64,000 nt of DNA from Shewanella atlantica (GTDB lineage: Bacteria; Pseudomonadota; Gammaproteobacteria; Enterobacterales; Shewanellaceae): contig NZ_RXNV01000005.1 in NCBI RefSeq assembly GCF_003966265.1, forward strand, positions 1-64,000. Reading direction: 5' to 3'. A model generated the notes under the pieces. The model saw only the letters and a program-made list of their open reading frames with translations. It did not search any database and had not been told where the DNA came from. The position numbers and the translations under genes are program-made. Below, one piece after another: positions 37,055-46,210 of the stretch (its first letter is position 1; each line of letters starts with the position of its first letter).

Positions 37055-38065
37055 GTGAGAGTCATCATGCTTCCCCTACTCTACATCGGCATAATGCTGG
37101 GTTTGACAGCTTGCAGCGATCCTTCCAAGGGGCAAACGTCACTATCGACAGATAGATTAACGAGTGAGCGCGTCGTTGCGGCTCAAATATCTGATGATGC
37201 AACTACCTCTGCTATCCTGACCCGCAACCATCATCTCTCTGTGTGGGACAACGAGTCGAAACGCTTGACTAACGAGTGGAACGAGTCTGACTTCACCGAA
37301 GAGCTCTATCATATTTCACTGTCGGGGAATAAGCGTCTGCTGGGCACGGCGGGCAAGCATAGGATCTCAATTTTTGACATCCAAACAGGAAAGCTCACTG
37401 TGACCTGGAAAGTTGAGGGATTCAATCCCGAAGCTACAATCACCAGCCTGCATCTTAGCCACACGGGTAATGAGGTACTGATTGGGTTAAACGAAGGTTC
37501 GGTATTCACCTTTGACTTGGTGAACGACCAGATGTCCATGTTTCTGATCCACGATGGTCCGGTGACTCGCGTGGAATATGCGGCGCAAAATCAGCGGGTT
37601 ATGTCGGCCTCACACGATGGTCATGTGCTGTTCTGGGCTACCACCACAGGTAAAGTGATCCAGAAATATGCCAATCAGTTCCGGATAACCAGCGTCTCTT
37701 ATGATGAAGCCAACCGAAAATTATTTGTCGCCGATGCCCTGGATAATCAATTCATCGCCGACTCAACAACGACACAAGCCCTTAGCCGACTCGAGTACTT
37801 GGAACGCTACCGCTATTTTCGTCAGGCGCTATTTGTCGAGCGTGGCAAGATATTGATCACCTCATCGTCTAAGCAGGAGTTGGCAAGTTGGGATGTTCAG
37901 ACGGGAAAAGAGCTGGCAAAGTGGAACATTACCGCCTTCTCAGCCGGTACCACTGTGGTTTCCATGGCGGTAGATAGCTCAGGTACCCTGTGGAGTCTGA
38001 GCTCTGACGGCGCATTAGAGAGCTGGGACATTGAATCACATAATATCTCCCGCTCGGGGCTATAA
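37055..38065 (+). CDS. lipoprotein with WD40-like repeats
   Basis: A 336-residue predicted lipoprotein. The N terminus is a type II signal peptide with lipobox LTAC (Cys20). The rest has beta-propeller-type repeats ending in dipeptides such as WD or FD: LSVWDNE, ISIFDIQTGKL, VFTFDLVN, HDGHVLFWATTTGKV, LASWDVQTGKE and LESWDIES. That suggests six or seven blades. The GTG start is well placed behind AAGGAG. Position on the inner or outer membrane is not clear: residue +2 is Ser, which favours the outer membrane by the E. coli rule. Function is unknown. A repeat element lies downstream. Confidence 0.8.
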   Translation: MRVIMLPLLYIGIMLGLTACSDPSKGQTSLSTDRLTSERVVAAQISDDATTSAILTRNHHLSVWDNESKRLTNEWNESDFTEELYHISLSGNKRLLGTAGKHRISIFDIQTGKLTVTWKVEGFNPEATITSLHLSHTGNEVLIGLNEGSVFTFDLVNDQMSMFLIHDGPVTRVEYAAQNQRVMSASHDGHVLFWATTTGKVIQKYANQFRITSVSYDEANRKLFVADALDNQFIADSTTTQALSRLEYLERYRYFRQALFVERGKILITSSSKQELASWDVQTGKELAKWNITAFSAGTTVVSMAVDSSGTLWSLSSDGALESWDIESHNISRSGL

Positions 38066-38094
38066 AGTCGCTCAGCTTTCACTCAACGACTTTA

Positions 38095-38228
38095 TACCAA
38101 TCGGTATGAGAAAGTGATCTATTCAGAGCTTTTTGGGCAAACTAACTCAAGGCGAATAGACGAGGGAATTGTGCTCCCTTTTGAAGTCATTCAACGCAAA
38201 AATAGCAACCCAAAAGCCTCTTGAACTA
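38095..38228 (+). repeat. interspersed repeat family 2, truncated left unit
   Basis: Begins TACCAATCGGTATGAGAAAG and runs for about 130 bases. It matches the left half of the element directly following it (GAAAGTGATCTA-TCAGAG, CTAA-TCAAGGCGAATAGA, TCATTCAACG-type blocks), giving a partial tandem duplication. Confidence 0.75.
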
Positions 38229-38494
38229 TACCAATCAGCATAAGAAAGTGATCTACTCAGAGTAATTTTTGACAAACTAATTCAAGGCGAATAGATGATG
38301 CAATGGTGATCCCTTGTGAAGCTATTCAACGAAGAAGTAGGCAGTCAAAAATACTCCTGAAAGGCGAGTTTTAGCGCTTCTGATGCAGTGTTAACGAGTT
38401 TAAACGTAGAACAACTATGCTCTTCACTCGCAGCCTTGCCTCAGAAGCGCTAAACTCTCGCTGAGCGATCACATCTTTATACTGATTGGTATTA
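38229..38494 (+). repeat. interspersed repeat family 2, full-length copy
   Basis: A roughly 265-base element bounded by inverted ends TACCAATCAG and CTGATTGGTA. The right half contains CTCGCTGAGCGATCACAT and an inner inverted pair (TTTAGCGCTTCTGA / TCAGAAGCGCTAAA). The last three bases are the stop codon of the convergent lgt gene. A diverged copy is at 55936-56200. It codes for no transposase, so it has the form of a non-autonomous, MITE-like element. Confidence 0.75.
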
Positions 38495-39283
38495 CTGCGC
38501 CGCCCTGTTCGATTTAAGGTAAGGCAAGATCAGCAGAGCAATACCAACCACAAGGAAGGGAATACTCAACATCTGACCGGCGCTCATTACCCAATCATCC
38601 GCGTAAACGGCCTGCTTCACTTTGACAAATTCGATAGCAAATCTGGCACCGAAGACGAGACAGAGGAAGAGACCGAATATCGCCCCCTCTTTCTGCTTCA
38701 TTCGGGTGTATTTGAATATTGCAGATAATCCGATGAAGATAGCCAGATAAGCGAAGGCCTCATAAAGTTGCGCCGGGTGGCGAGGCAACATATCGACGCG
38801 TTCGAAGATGATAGCCCATGGTGCCGTCGTCGGCAGGCCCAAGATCTCAGAGTTCATGAAGTTTGCCATTCTGACAAAGAAGCCAAATATCGCGGTAGCT
38901 ATGGCTAATCTGTCGAGCAGGTAGAGAAAAGGCATCTTCACTTTTTTATGATAATAGAAGAGCGCTAAGATCGCGCCTAAACCACCACCATGGCTGGCCA
39001 GCCCTCCTTCCCAGATAGCGAAGATCTTTAACGGGTGGCTGAAATAATAGGCCGGATCGTAGAAGAAACAGTGGGCTAAGCGGGCACCGACAATGATCCC
39101 CACCACACAATAGATCAGTAAGTTGTCTAACGACTCAACATCGTGTCCTTCCTTGATATAGATGCGTTTCATCACCTGAAAGCCACATGCGATGGCCGTC
39201 GCAAACAGGGCGCCGTACCAATGTACCTTAAGCCCCATAAACGAGATTAATACAGGATCGATATTCCAAATAAAGTGGTCCAA
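38492..39283 (-). CDS. lgt: prolipoprotein diacylglyceryl transferase, Bacteroidetes-like
   Basis: A 263-residue inner-membrane enzyme that moves diacylglycerol onto the lipobox Cys of prolipoproteins. Seven or so membrane segments are visible. Key blocks are HWYGALFATAIACGFQVMKR, GARLAHCFFY, WEGGLASHGGGLGA (catalytic His), the Arg of FVRMANFMNSEI, RHPAQLYEA and GARFAIEFVK. The usual proteobacterial GRLGNFINGE reads VRMANFMNSE here. The GLASHG, MNSEI and MGQ-type MSAGQMLSIPF segments resemble Bacteroidetes Lgt as I remember it. It may be a second, acquired copy; lgt in Shewanella is normally next to thyA, which is not here. Confidence 0.85.
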   Translation of the reverse strand: MDHFIWNIDPVLISFMGLKVHWYGALFATAIACGFQVMKRIYIKEGHDVESLDNLLIYCVVGIIVGARLAHCFFYDPAYYFSHPLKIFAIWEGGLASHGGGLGAILALFYYHKKVKMPFLYLLDRLAIATAIFGFFVRMANFMNSEILGLPTTAPWAIIFERVDMLPRHPAQLYEAFAYLAIFIGLSAIFKYTRMKQKEGAIFGLFLCLVFGARFAIEFVKVKQAVYADDWVMSAGQMLSIPFLVVGIALLILPYLKSNRAAQ

Positions 39284-39509
39284 ATTAAGCCTTCCGATTT
39301 AAAGCGAGAAAATTGTTTATCTGACAGGAGTTTTACGCTGATACTCTTGATTAGGCAAGCACTGTTTACCCTAAAAATGTGTCTGAATTTAACTGAGAAA
39401 CAGGTTATCGTCAGCCACAAGAGTACCTCACCGGCAGCAGATGATGCCAATGACACTCACATGATGTCCGTTTAGTCGTTCACTGAACGTAAATAGCCGA
39501 GAAAATAAG

Positions 39510-40067
39510 TTAAAGCTCTTTGTAAAACAGGACTGTTGCCTCATATTCACCATCTGAGCTCAATGCGAAATTGGGGATCTCTCCGGCAAAATTATAACCA
39601 AGGTTAATATACAGGGTCGAAGCGACATCCCCCTTACGCGTATCCAGAACAATAAGGGTCCTATCTAACTCGATCGCCAACGCTTCAAGCTTAAGCATCA
39701 GCTTCTTAGCTATCCCCTTTCCTCTGGCGCTGGTTCGCACCATCAGCTTCTCAACCTCGCCTCGATGCAGGCCATTGCGCTTACCTGTCATAGATAGCTG
39801 CACACAACCTAAGATCTCATCACCATCATGGGCCAAAATAAGCTTACGCATGCCGGAGTTTATATCGGCTTCGACACCGACCCAATAGGCCATAGCGTCA
39901 GCATGAGAAAAGGGGGTAATAAAACCCACCGATGCGCCACTTTCTACACTGTCGATCAACAATGAACTCAACGCTTCCCTGACATTTTCACTCGAGGCTA
40001 ACCCCGTCGCTTCGAACGACTCTACCACTGAGATATCCACATCCACTCCTTGAACAATGCTGTGCAA
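39510..40067 (-). CDS. GNAT-family N-acetyltransferase
   Basis: A 185-residue GNAT protein. The acetyl-CoA-binding motif is VRTSARGKGIAKKLM, preceded by VEKLMV. Motif B lies near LGYNFAGEIPNFAL. The substrate is not predictable. The N-terminal ~30 residues (HSIVQGVDVDISVVESFE) lie outside the core fold. It stands alone between lgt and the gab genes. Confidence 0.85.
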   Translation of the reverse strand: MHSIVQGVDVDISVVESFEATGLASSENVREALSSLLIDSVESGASVGFITPFSHADAMAYWVGVEADINSGMRKLILAHDGDEILGCVQLSMTGKRNGLHRGEVEKLMVRTSARGKGIAKKLMLKLEALAIELDRTLIVLDTRKGDVASTLYINLGYNFAGEIPNFALSSDGEYEATVLFYKEL

Positions 40068-40321
40068 TACATATAAAAAAGCAATGCTCTGCTTACCCTA
40101 CTAAATGTTCTGCTTGCTCTAATATTAGTTTAGCCCCATATTTTCACATTTTAACGCTCAAATCTGCATCCGACCATTATTTGCCTACCGTAGCTCATCA
40201 AGTTGGATCCAGAAGCCTGTTCAGGATGACTGAATAGCTCACAAGCATAAAAGCCATGGATTCAGCTCTTTACAATGAATGAGTTCAGAATGACGGTACA
40301 AAGAAGCTTCAGGCATAAAAA

Positions 40322-40350
40322 AACACCCCGCCACAGAGGGACGAGGTGTT
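40322..40350 (-). terminator. terminator downstream of gabT
   Basis: The stem AACACC-CCG pairs with CG-GGTGTT with one mismatch, and on the minus strand it is followed by seven T. It lies about 130 bases past gabT, beyond the REP-like and heptamer repeats. Confidence 0.7.
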
Positions 40351-40380
40351 GACTTCAAACTTATAAGCTTACGCTCGAGA

Positions 40381-40404
40381 TTCGCGGCTAAAGCCGCTCC
40401 TACA
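40381..40404. repeat. REP-like hairpin, copy 1
   Basis: The unit TTCGCGGCTAAAGCCGCTCC-TACA contains a GCGGCT / AGCCGC hairpin with a two-base AA loop. A near-identical unit is at 48613-48636, with compensating changes in the stem. The sequence resembles REP elements common in pseudomonads. Confidence 0.75.
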
Positions 40405-40415
40405 AGGAGAATGCC

Positions 40416-40464
40416 GTAGCTCGTAGCTCGTAGCTCGTAGCTCGTAGCTCGTAGCTCGTAGCTC
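40416..40464. repeat. heptanucleotide tandem repeat (GTAGCTC), seven units
   Basis: Seven perfect copies of GTAGCTC lie directly after the REP-like unit and 17 bases before the gabT stop. Frames running through the array are artefacts of the repeat. Confidence 0.95.
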
Positions 40465-40480
40465 AAGACTGGCTTCTTTG

Positions 40481-41764
40481 TTAACTTCCCGCAAGCTCGT
40501 TAAACAGATGAGTGAACTTATCTAAACCTTCATAGATTATCTCATCAGAGATCGTCAGCGCCGGCAGGAAACGAATAACATTGCCGTAGAAGCCGCAGGC
40601 CAGAAGAATTAATCCGTGCTCGGCAGCTTTACCGATAATGGCCTGAGTGAGCTCGGTATTGGGCTTGTCGGCATCTCCATCTTCGACCAACTCCAGGGCG
40701 ATCATCGCCCCTTGATGTCGAACTTCACCAATCAGATCCGGATGTGCATGTTGAAGCGAGGTAAGCTGCTCATTGAATATGCTGCCGATAAGCGATGACC
40801 GCTGAACCAGGTTCTCCTCCTCCATCACTTCCAACACAGCTAGCGCTGAGACGCATCCCACAGGTGAGCCACCATAGGTGCCACCTAAGCCACCCGGCAG
40901 CGGCGCATCCATGATTTCACTCTTGCCCACGACGGCCGCAATAGGAAATCCACCGGCGATCCCTTTCGCCATGGTCATCAAGTCCGCTTCGACATTCGCA
41001 TGTTCGAAACTGAACATCTTACCGGTACGGCCAAATCCGGTTTGGATCTCATCGGCGATCAAGACGATACCATGTTGATCGCATAGCCGACGCAGTGCCT
41101 GTAAAAACTCACTTGGCGCGGCATAGAAGCCGCCCTCGCCCTGCACAGGCTCTACGATTATAGCCGCGACATCGCTCGGAGCAATATCCACTTTAAATAG
41201 GTTTTCCAGCGCCTTAAGCGAGTCCTTTACTGATACGTCATGGAAGGCCATCGGAAAGGGTGCATGGTAAATATCACCGGCAAATGGGCCGAACAGGTGT
41301 TTATAGGGACTTATTTTTCCCGTCAACGCCATCGTTAAGTTAGTCCGGCCGTGGAAACCACCGTTAAAGGCAATAACCCCTCTGCGACCGGTATGGGCCC
41401 GGGCAATCTTGACGCAGTTCTCTACGGCTTCCGCCCCGGTAGTCACAAAGATGGCTTTCTTTTCACTGTCACCGGGTGCAATTGCGGTGAGCTTTTCAGC
41501 TAACTCAACCGCCGACTCATAGGGATTTATCATGACACAGGTGTGACTAAACTTATCTAACTGCGCCTTAACCGCTGCCACAATTTTTGGATGACTATGG
41601 CCGGTATTACACACCGCGATTCCGGTACCAAAATCGATGTAGCGCTTGCCTTCCACATCCCAGAGTTCGGCATTATGCGCCCGCTCGACATACACAGGAT
41701 AGACATTCCCCTGACCGCGAGGCATCACTTTGGCTTTGCGCGCTTGTAAATTGCTGTTCGTCAT
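40481..41764 (-). CDS. gabT: 4-aminobutyrate aminotransferase
   Basis: A class III PLP aminotransferase (427 residues) that moves the amino group of GABA to 2-oxoglutarate, giving succinate semialdehyde. Family blocks are VEPVQGEGGFY, LIADEIQTGFGRTGKMF (Asp for the PLP nitrogen) and MAKGIAGGFPIAAV (Schiff-base Lys). VFVTTGAEAVENCVKIAR-type sequence binds phosphate. Length fits E. coli GabT (426). It is 70 bases downstream of gabD on the same strand, with a heptamer repeat in the gap. Confidence 0.95.
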   Translation of the reverse strand: MTNSNLQARKAKVMPRGQGNVYPVYVERAHNAELWDVEGKRYIDFGTGIAVCNTGHSHPKIVAAVKAQLDKFSHTCVMINPYESAVELAEKLTAIAPGDSEKKAIFVTTGAEAVENCVKIARAHTGRRGVIAFNGGFHGRTNLTMALTGKISPYKHLFGPFAGDIYHAPFPMAFHDVSVKDSLKALENLFKVDIAPSDVAAIIVEPVQGEGGFYAAPSEFLQALRRLCDQHGIVLIADEIQTGFGRTGKMFSFEHANVEADLMTMAKGIAGGFPIAAVVGKSEIMDAPLPGGLGGTYGGSPVGCVSALAVLEVMEEENLVQRSSLIGSIFNEQLTSLQHAHPDLIGEVRHQGAMIALELVEDGDADKPNTELTQAIIGKAAEHGLILLACGFYGNVIRFLPALTISDEIIYEGLDKFTHLFNELAGS

Positions 41765-41789
41765 TACTCTTGTCCTTTAATTTGATACA

Positions 41790-41810
41790 GGCTCTAGGCT
41801 CTAGGTTCTA
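41790..41810. repeat. heptanucleotide tandem repeat (GGCTCTA), three units
   Basis: Two GGCTCTA units and one GGTTCTA lie between gabD and gabT. Confidence 0.7.
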
Positions 41811-41834
41811 AATGCCTAGTACCTAGCGATCTAT

Positions 41835-43304
41835 TTATCTATCCAAACCACCCATGCACAGGTATTTAATTTCCAGATAATCACCGAGCCCGTACTTAGA
41901 ACCTTCACGACCATTTCCCGATTGCTTGACTCCACCAAATGGCGCAGCGGCATTCGAGATAATGCCCTCATTCACACCAACCATGCCAAACTCCAGCCCC
42001 TCACCGACTCGCCAGATACGTCCAATATCACGGGAATAGAAATACGCCGCCAGTCCATACTCGGTATCGTTGGCCATAGCGATCGCCTCCTCTTCGTTAT
42101 CGAAGCTGATGATGGGCGTCACGGGGCCAAATATTTCATTACGCGCCAATGGCATATCGTTGGTCACATCGGTGACAATAGTCGGTTCGAAGAAATTAGC
42201 CCCCTCTTGGCTTCGCTGACCACCAGCTAGCAAGTGGCCGCCCTGGGCGAGTGTTTCATCGACCAGCTTGCTGACATTATCCACCGCAGCCGATGAGATC
42301 ATCGGACCGATAGTCACCCCTTCGGTGAGTCCATCTCCCAGGCTCAGAGCCGCAACCGCACTGGCAAACTTATCGGTAAACTCCTGGGCGACCCCTTCTT
42401 GAACATAGATACGGTTAGTGCAGACACATGTCTGACCGGCATTGCGATATTTAGAGACAAGCGCCCCCTGCACCGCAGCGTCGATATCCGCATCATCGAA
42501 GACGATAAATGGCGCATTGCCACCGAGCTCCATGGAGACCTTCTTCACCGTCGTCGCGCTCTGAGTCATCAAGATTTTGCCCACAGCCGTCGAGCCTGTG
42601 AAGGTAAACTTAGACACATCAGGATGTTGGGTCAGCACTTTACCCATGCCCACGGCATCTTCACCCACCACAACATTAAATACACCTGCGGGGATCCCCG
42701 CCCGCTCGGCCAACTCTGCCATAGCAAGCGCCGACAGGGGCGTCAGTGGTGAAGGACGAACCACAAAGGTACAACCTGCCGCTAATGCCGCCGCCGCTTT
42801 ACGCGCGATCATCGCATTGGGAAAGTTCCAGGGAGTAATCGATGCCACAACCCCTACAGGCTGCTTAATGACGATGATGCGCTTATCACCCGATGGCGCC
42901 GGAATCGTATCGCCATAGACGCGCTTCCCCTCTTCGGCAAACCACTCGATGAAAGCGGCACCATAACCAATTTCACCTTTCGCTTCGGCGAGGGGCTTAC
43001 CCTGTTCCAGGGTCAATATCCGTCCCAGGTCGTCTTGATTCGCCATCATGAGATTGAACCAGGTTCTGAGGATGGCTGCTCGCTCGTTAGCTGACTTTTT
43101 TGACCATGCAGGCAGGGCTTTCTTCGCGGCCAGTACAGCCGCCTCAGTTTCTTCGATACCGGCATTGATCACATTGGCAACGACGTTATCATTAGCAGGG
43201 TTGGTCACTTCGAAAGTGGCTGAGGAGCCAGTGTTAGCCTCGATCCATCGGCCGTCGATATAAGAGCTGAGTTTAACCAAACTAGTGTCTTTAAGATCTT
43301 GCAT
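41835..43304 (-). CDS. gabD: succinate-semialdehyde dehydrogenase (NADP+)
   Basis: An aldehyde dehydrogenase of 489 residues that oxidises succinate semialdehyde to succinate, the second step of GABA breakdown. The general base Glu is in MELGGNAPFIVF and the catalytic Cys in NAGQTCVCTNR. VASITPWNFP and FTGSTAVGKILM bind the cofactor. The ATG at 43304 has AGGAG upstream; the longer frame adds 19 basic residues from an A/T-rich repeat region (about 43330-43405, a 13-base period). With gabT it converts GABA to a TCA intermediate. Confidence 0.95.
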   Translation of the reverse strand: MQDLKDTSLVKLSSYIDGRWIEANTGSSATFEVTNPANDNVVANVINAGIEETEAAVLAAKKALPAWSKKSANERAAILRTWFNLMMANQDDLGRILTLEQGKPLAEAKGEIGYGAAFIEWFAEEGKRVYGDTIPAPSGDKRIIVIKQPVGVVASITPWNFPNAMIARKAAAALAAGCTFVVRPSPLTPLSALAMAELAERAGIPAGVFNVVVGEDAVGMGKVLTQHPDVSKFTFTGSTAVGKILMTQSATTVKKVSMELGGNAPFIVFDDADIDAAVQGALVSKYRNAGQTCVCTNRIYVQEGVAQEFTDKFASAVAALSLGDGLTEGVTIGPMISSAAVDNVSKLVDETLAQGGHLLAGGQRSQEGANFFEPTIVTDVTNDMPLARNEIFGPVTPIISFDNEEEAIAMANDTEYGLAAYFYSRDIGRIWRVGEGLEFGMVGVNEGIISNAAAPFGGVKQSGNGREGSKYGLGDYLEIKYLCMGGLDR

Positions 43305-43483
43305 ATTCACTCCTGCAGAAATAAATTTATCTCTAAAAATTTTTATAAAAAACTTTCTCAAAAACTCTTTCTAAAAACTTTCTCTAAAAACTCTTTCTAA
43401 AAACTTATAGTCCCTATTGAATAGCAAAATGAACTCATGTTAAATACAAAACATTAAACCTTATGTTTTATGGTGGTAAAACT

Positions 43484-44428
43484 ATGGGCAAACATTCGAT
43501 CATTCCAAAAGCCATTACCGAGTATGACCTGCGTCTACTGCGTATCTTTCGTACCGTTGTAGAGAACGGTGGCTTCTCGGCATCCGAAGCCGAGCTGGGG
43601 GTTACTCGCTCGACCATCAGCGTGCATATGTCTAATCTTGAGAGCCGCATGAAGCTCAAGCTATGCAGCCGCGGACGTGGCGGTTTTGCCTTAACCGAAG
43701 ATGGGCAGGCTGTCTATCATGCCTGTATAGAACTTTTTGATTCACTCAACGACTTTTCGCTTCTTGTCAATGGCTTAGGTAAAGAGCTGAGTGGTGAATT
43801 GATTCTGCTATGTGCCGATCAGCTCGATAGCACCATGCAGCAGAAGCTTGCTCAGGTTATCCAGTATCTACACATCAAAGAGCCACAGTTGCATCTGATA
43901 TTAGACGGTGAGGCCATTCACAATATCGAGCGAGCCTTATTGCAGGAGAAGGCCCATGTCGGCTTGCTACCCAGCTATCAGCAGATCGAAGGCCTGAGCT
44001 ACAAGACTATCTTCAGTGAGCCTATCTATCTTTGTTGCAGTAGCAATCACCCCTATTTCAAGCTAAGCGATGAAGATATCACTCCCGAGATGTTAGCCCA
44101 GTCCCCGTCCATACATCCGGGGATAGATATCGACTCAGAGGGACGTGAACAATTGAAGAAACTTAATCTCTCGGCAAAGGCGTACAAGTTTGATACCAGA
44201 AAAACCCTGATACTCTCCGGCTGCTATATGGGTTACCTGCCACAGAGTTATATTCAGACAGAGCTTGAGTCAGAGCAGATGAGGATCATCCACTCAGATT
44301 CGGCCAGTTATCAATTTAACCTGTCGATGGTGTTTAAGAAGAGCCCGCGGGAAACCAGCAAGGTAGAACTTCTCAAAGCCGCATTCGAAGAGGTTTTCCA
44401 TTTGAAATCAGCGGGTAACTCGAGATAA
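43484..44428 (+). CDS. LysR-type regulator, probable regulator of gabDT
   Basis: A 314-residue LysR protein. The DNA-binding part has FSASEAELGVTRSTISVHMSNLESRM, and the effector domain follows. I choose the ATG at 43484 with GGTGG upstream over the ATG at 43463, which has no ribosome binding site. It is divergent from gabD across about 180 bases, the usual position for a LysR regulator of the neighbouring operon. Control of GABA catabolism is therefore a reasonable inference. Confidence 0.85.
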   Translation: MGKHSIIPKAITEYDLRLLRIFRTVVENGGFSASEAELGVTRSTISVHMSNLESRMKLKLCSRGRGGFALTEDGQAVYHACIELFDSLNDFSLLVNGLGKELSGELILLCADQLDSTMQQKLAQVIQYLHIKEPQLHLILDGEAIHNIERALLQEKAHVGLLPSYQQIEGLSYKTIFSEPIYLCCSSNHPYFKLSDEDITPEMLAQSPSIHPGIDIDSEGREQLKKLNLSAKAYKFDTRKTLILSGCYMGYLPQSYIQTELESEQMRIIHSDSASYQFNLSMVFKKSPRETSKVELLKAAFEEVFHLKSAGNSR

Positions 44429-44471
44429 AACGACTGATACCAATCGGAATAGGCTCAGATGAGTATGGGGA

Positions 44472-45107
44472 TCAGGTCTGCTCACCGAGTGCCAACTTGA
44501 CACCGAAGCCGATAAACAGAGTTCCTGCAATTTTGTTCAACCAATGACTCAGGGATGAACTCTGTTTTACTTTACGGCTCAGAGAAGAGGAGCTCCATGC
44601 GAGAAAGTGACACCAAATCATGCCATTGAAGATAAATATCAAACCTAACACAATGAATGACACCGCTTTATTCGGGGAGTCATAGGCGATAAATTGTGGC
44701 ACAAAGGCCAGAAAAAACAGGGCGATTTTTGGGTTCAACACATTGGTTAAAAAACCTTGAGAATAGACCCTGTAGAGTGAAGTTGGCACTTGCTCTTTAA
44801 CGTCCTGCGTCGCAGTATCCCTGCGGCTCAATAACATAGACAAGCCAATATACATCAGATAACAACACCCGAGCACCTTAATCACGGTGAAAGCCAGCGC
44901 CGAAGTTGCGAGTATTGCCGATAAGCCAAACGCTGCGGCCAGAATATGCACTAAGGTGCCGGTAGCTATTCCCCAGGAAGCCATCGAGCCGCCTCTGAAG
45001 CCTTGTGTTGCACTGCGGCCGACAATATAAAGCGAGTCGGGCCCCGGCATGATATTCAGCGCAATTCCCGAGAGCACAAACAACCAAATATCGTTAATTC
45101 CCAACAT
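44472..45107 (-). CDS. LysE/RhtB family amino-acid exporter
   Basis: A 211-residue inner-membrane exporter with about six membrane segments. The family signature is NIMPGPDSLYIVGRSATQGFRGG near the N terminus, given here only in part: IMPGPDSLYIVGRS. Later segments include FLTNVLNPKIALFFLAFVPQF. The ATG at 45107 places the first membrane helix at the start; the longer frame adds nine residues. Members export basic amino acids, homoserine, threonine or similar; the substrate is not predictable. Confidence 0.88.
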   Translation of the reverse strand: MLGINDIWLFVLSGIALNIMPGPDSLYIVGRSATQGFRGGSMASWGIATGTLVHILAAAFGLSAILATSALAFTVIKVLGCCYLMYIGLSMLLSRRDTATQDVKEQVPTSLYRVYSQGFLTNVLNPKIALFFLAFVPQFIAYDSPNKAVSFIVLGLIFIFNGMIWCHFLAWSSSSLSRKVKQSSSLSHWLNKIAGTLFIGFGVKLALGEQT

Positions 45108-45265
45108 ACTCACCCTTAGCTTCCAACTGAACATACTCCGCCAGGCAACGACCCGTCAGGCTGAGATATAGCAAATAAATCCATGTCTGCATAGCTTTGA
45201 GTAGATTGTATGGTGACCGATGGACGCAGAGCTAACTCTCTTCACCGGGATCATATCATCCAAGA

Positions 45266-45292
45266 GCCTAGTGCCTAGTGCCTAGTGCCTAA
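45266..45292. repeat. heptanucleotide tandem repeat (GCCTAGT), nearly four units
   Basis: Three perfect GCCTAGT units and a partial fourth end just before the stop codon of the solute-binding protein gene. Confidence 0.85.
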
Positions 45293-45294
45293 GC

Positions 45295-46083
45295 TTATAA
45301 GCTACTCTCGCGCCACCAGGCTTCGATAATCTTCTCATAACTGCCATCTCGCTTCATCTCAGACAGAGCCTCATCAAAGCTATCCCTGACATGAGTAAGC
45401 TGATTCACCTTAGAGAAGGCCATATAAGCCGATGTCGTCTGAATAATTGGTGATAGCCTCTTAATATTTTTACATCGTTTAATGGAGGTGTTTTGCAACA
45501 CCTTGATCCGGCTGGAGGCGTAATGAATGGTATCTTTTTCACCGATAAGGATATCGATATCGCCGGTACATAACTTCAGGAGTAAGGTATCGAATTCAAC
45601 ATCTATACTCAGGCGTTTAATGACCTTGTCGGCTATAGCTTTATCGAAAATAGTCCCATAACTGAAGTCTTGCCGACCGCCAAAATGGAATTGACTCAGC
45701 GCAGTCAGATCTCCATCGAAGGTGATTGGGGAGTCTTCGACAACAAAAAGAGTTATCCTCTCCTCCATTAATACTATCTGGCTAAAATCCATGTAGGCCA
45801 GGCGTTCCGGAACAACCAAGACTTCGATTAAGCCATCAATTCTCCCCTCTTTCATAAATTTTAACGCTCTGGACCAGGGCAAGACCTGCAACTTGATGGG
45901 CTGCTCGATACGTTGAAAAACGGCTTCAACCAGACGCACAGACACACCGTGAAATTCACCATTAACGGTATATTCGTAGGGGGGATATTCCAGTATCGCA
46001 ATATCGAGTGCATCTTCAGCGAACGCCGGAAAATGTAAGCTGCCACACAAGAATAGAATTAACGCTATGATGGTTCTTTTCAT
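45295..46083 (-). CDS. periplasmic solute-binding protein, family 3-like
   Basis: A 262-residue exported protein with a signal peptide (MKRTIIALILFLCGSLHF, cleavage near AFAE). The mature domain begins LDIAILEYPPYEYTVNGEF and contains MKEGRIDGLIEVLVVPERL and LCTGDIDILIGEKDTI, the pattern of family 3 binding proteins. No transporter subunits are adjacent. Ligand unknown. It resembles the protein at 32119-32859 in plan only. Confidence 0.78.
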   Translation of the reverse strand: MKRTIIALILFLCGSLHFPAFAEDALDIAILEYPPYEYTVNGEFHGVSVRLVEAVFQRIEQPIKLQVLPWSRALKFMKEGRIDGLIEVLVVPERLAYMDFSQIVLMEERITLFVVEDSPITFDGDLTALSQFHFGGRQDFSYGTIFDKAIADKVIKRLSIDVEFDTLLLKLCTGDIDILIGEKDTIHYASSRIKVLQNTSIKRCKNIKRLSPIIQTTSAYMAFSKVNQLTHVRDSFDEALSEMKRDGSYEKIIEAWWRESSL

Positions 46084-46210
46084 GACTCACCCGGATAAGA
46101 GCATCAGCCAATCGAGTGCTGGCAACACATGCTCTCACCAAGTTTAGACCAAAATTCCCCCGTTCACCTTTCTCCGGATGATGAATGAAACCAGCTTTAA
46201 ACTGCTATTT

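Noticed and set aside
40239..40466. A frame coding for repeated SYELRAT
   Set aside because: This too is generated by the GTAGCTC array.
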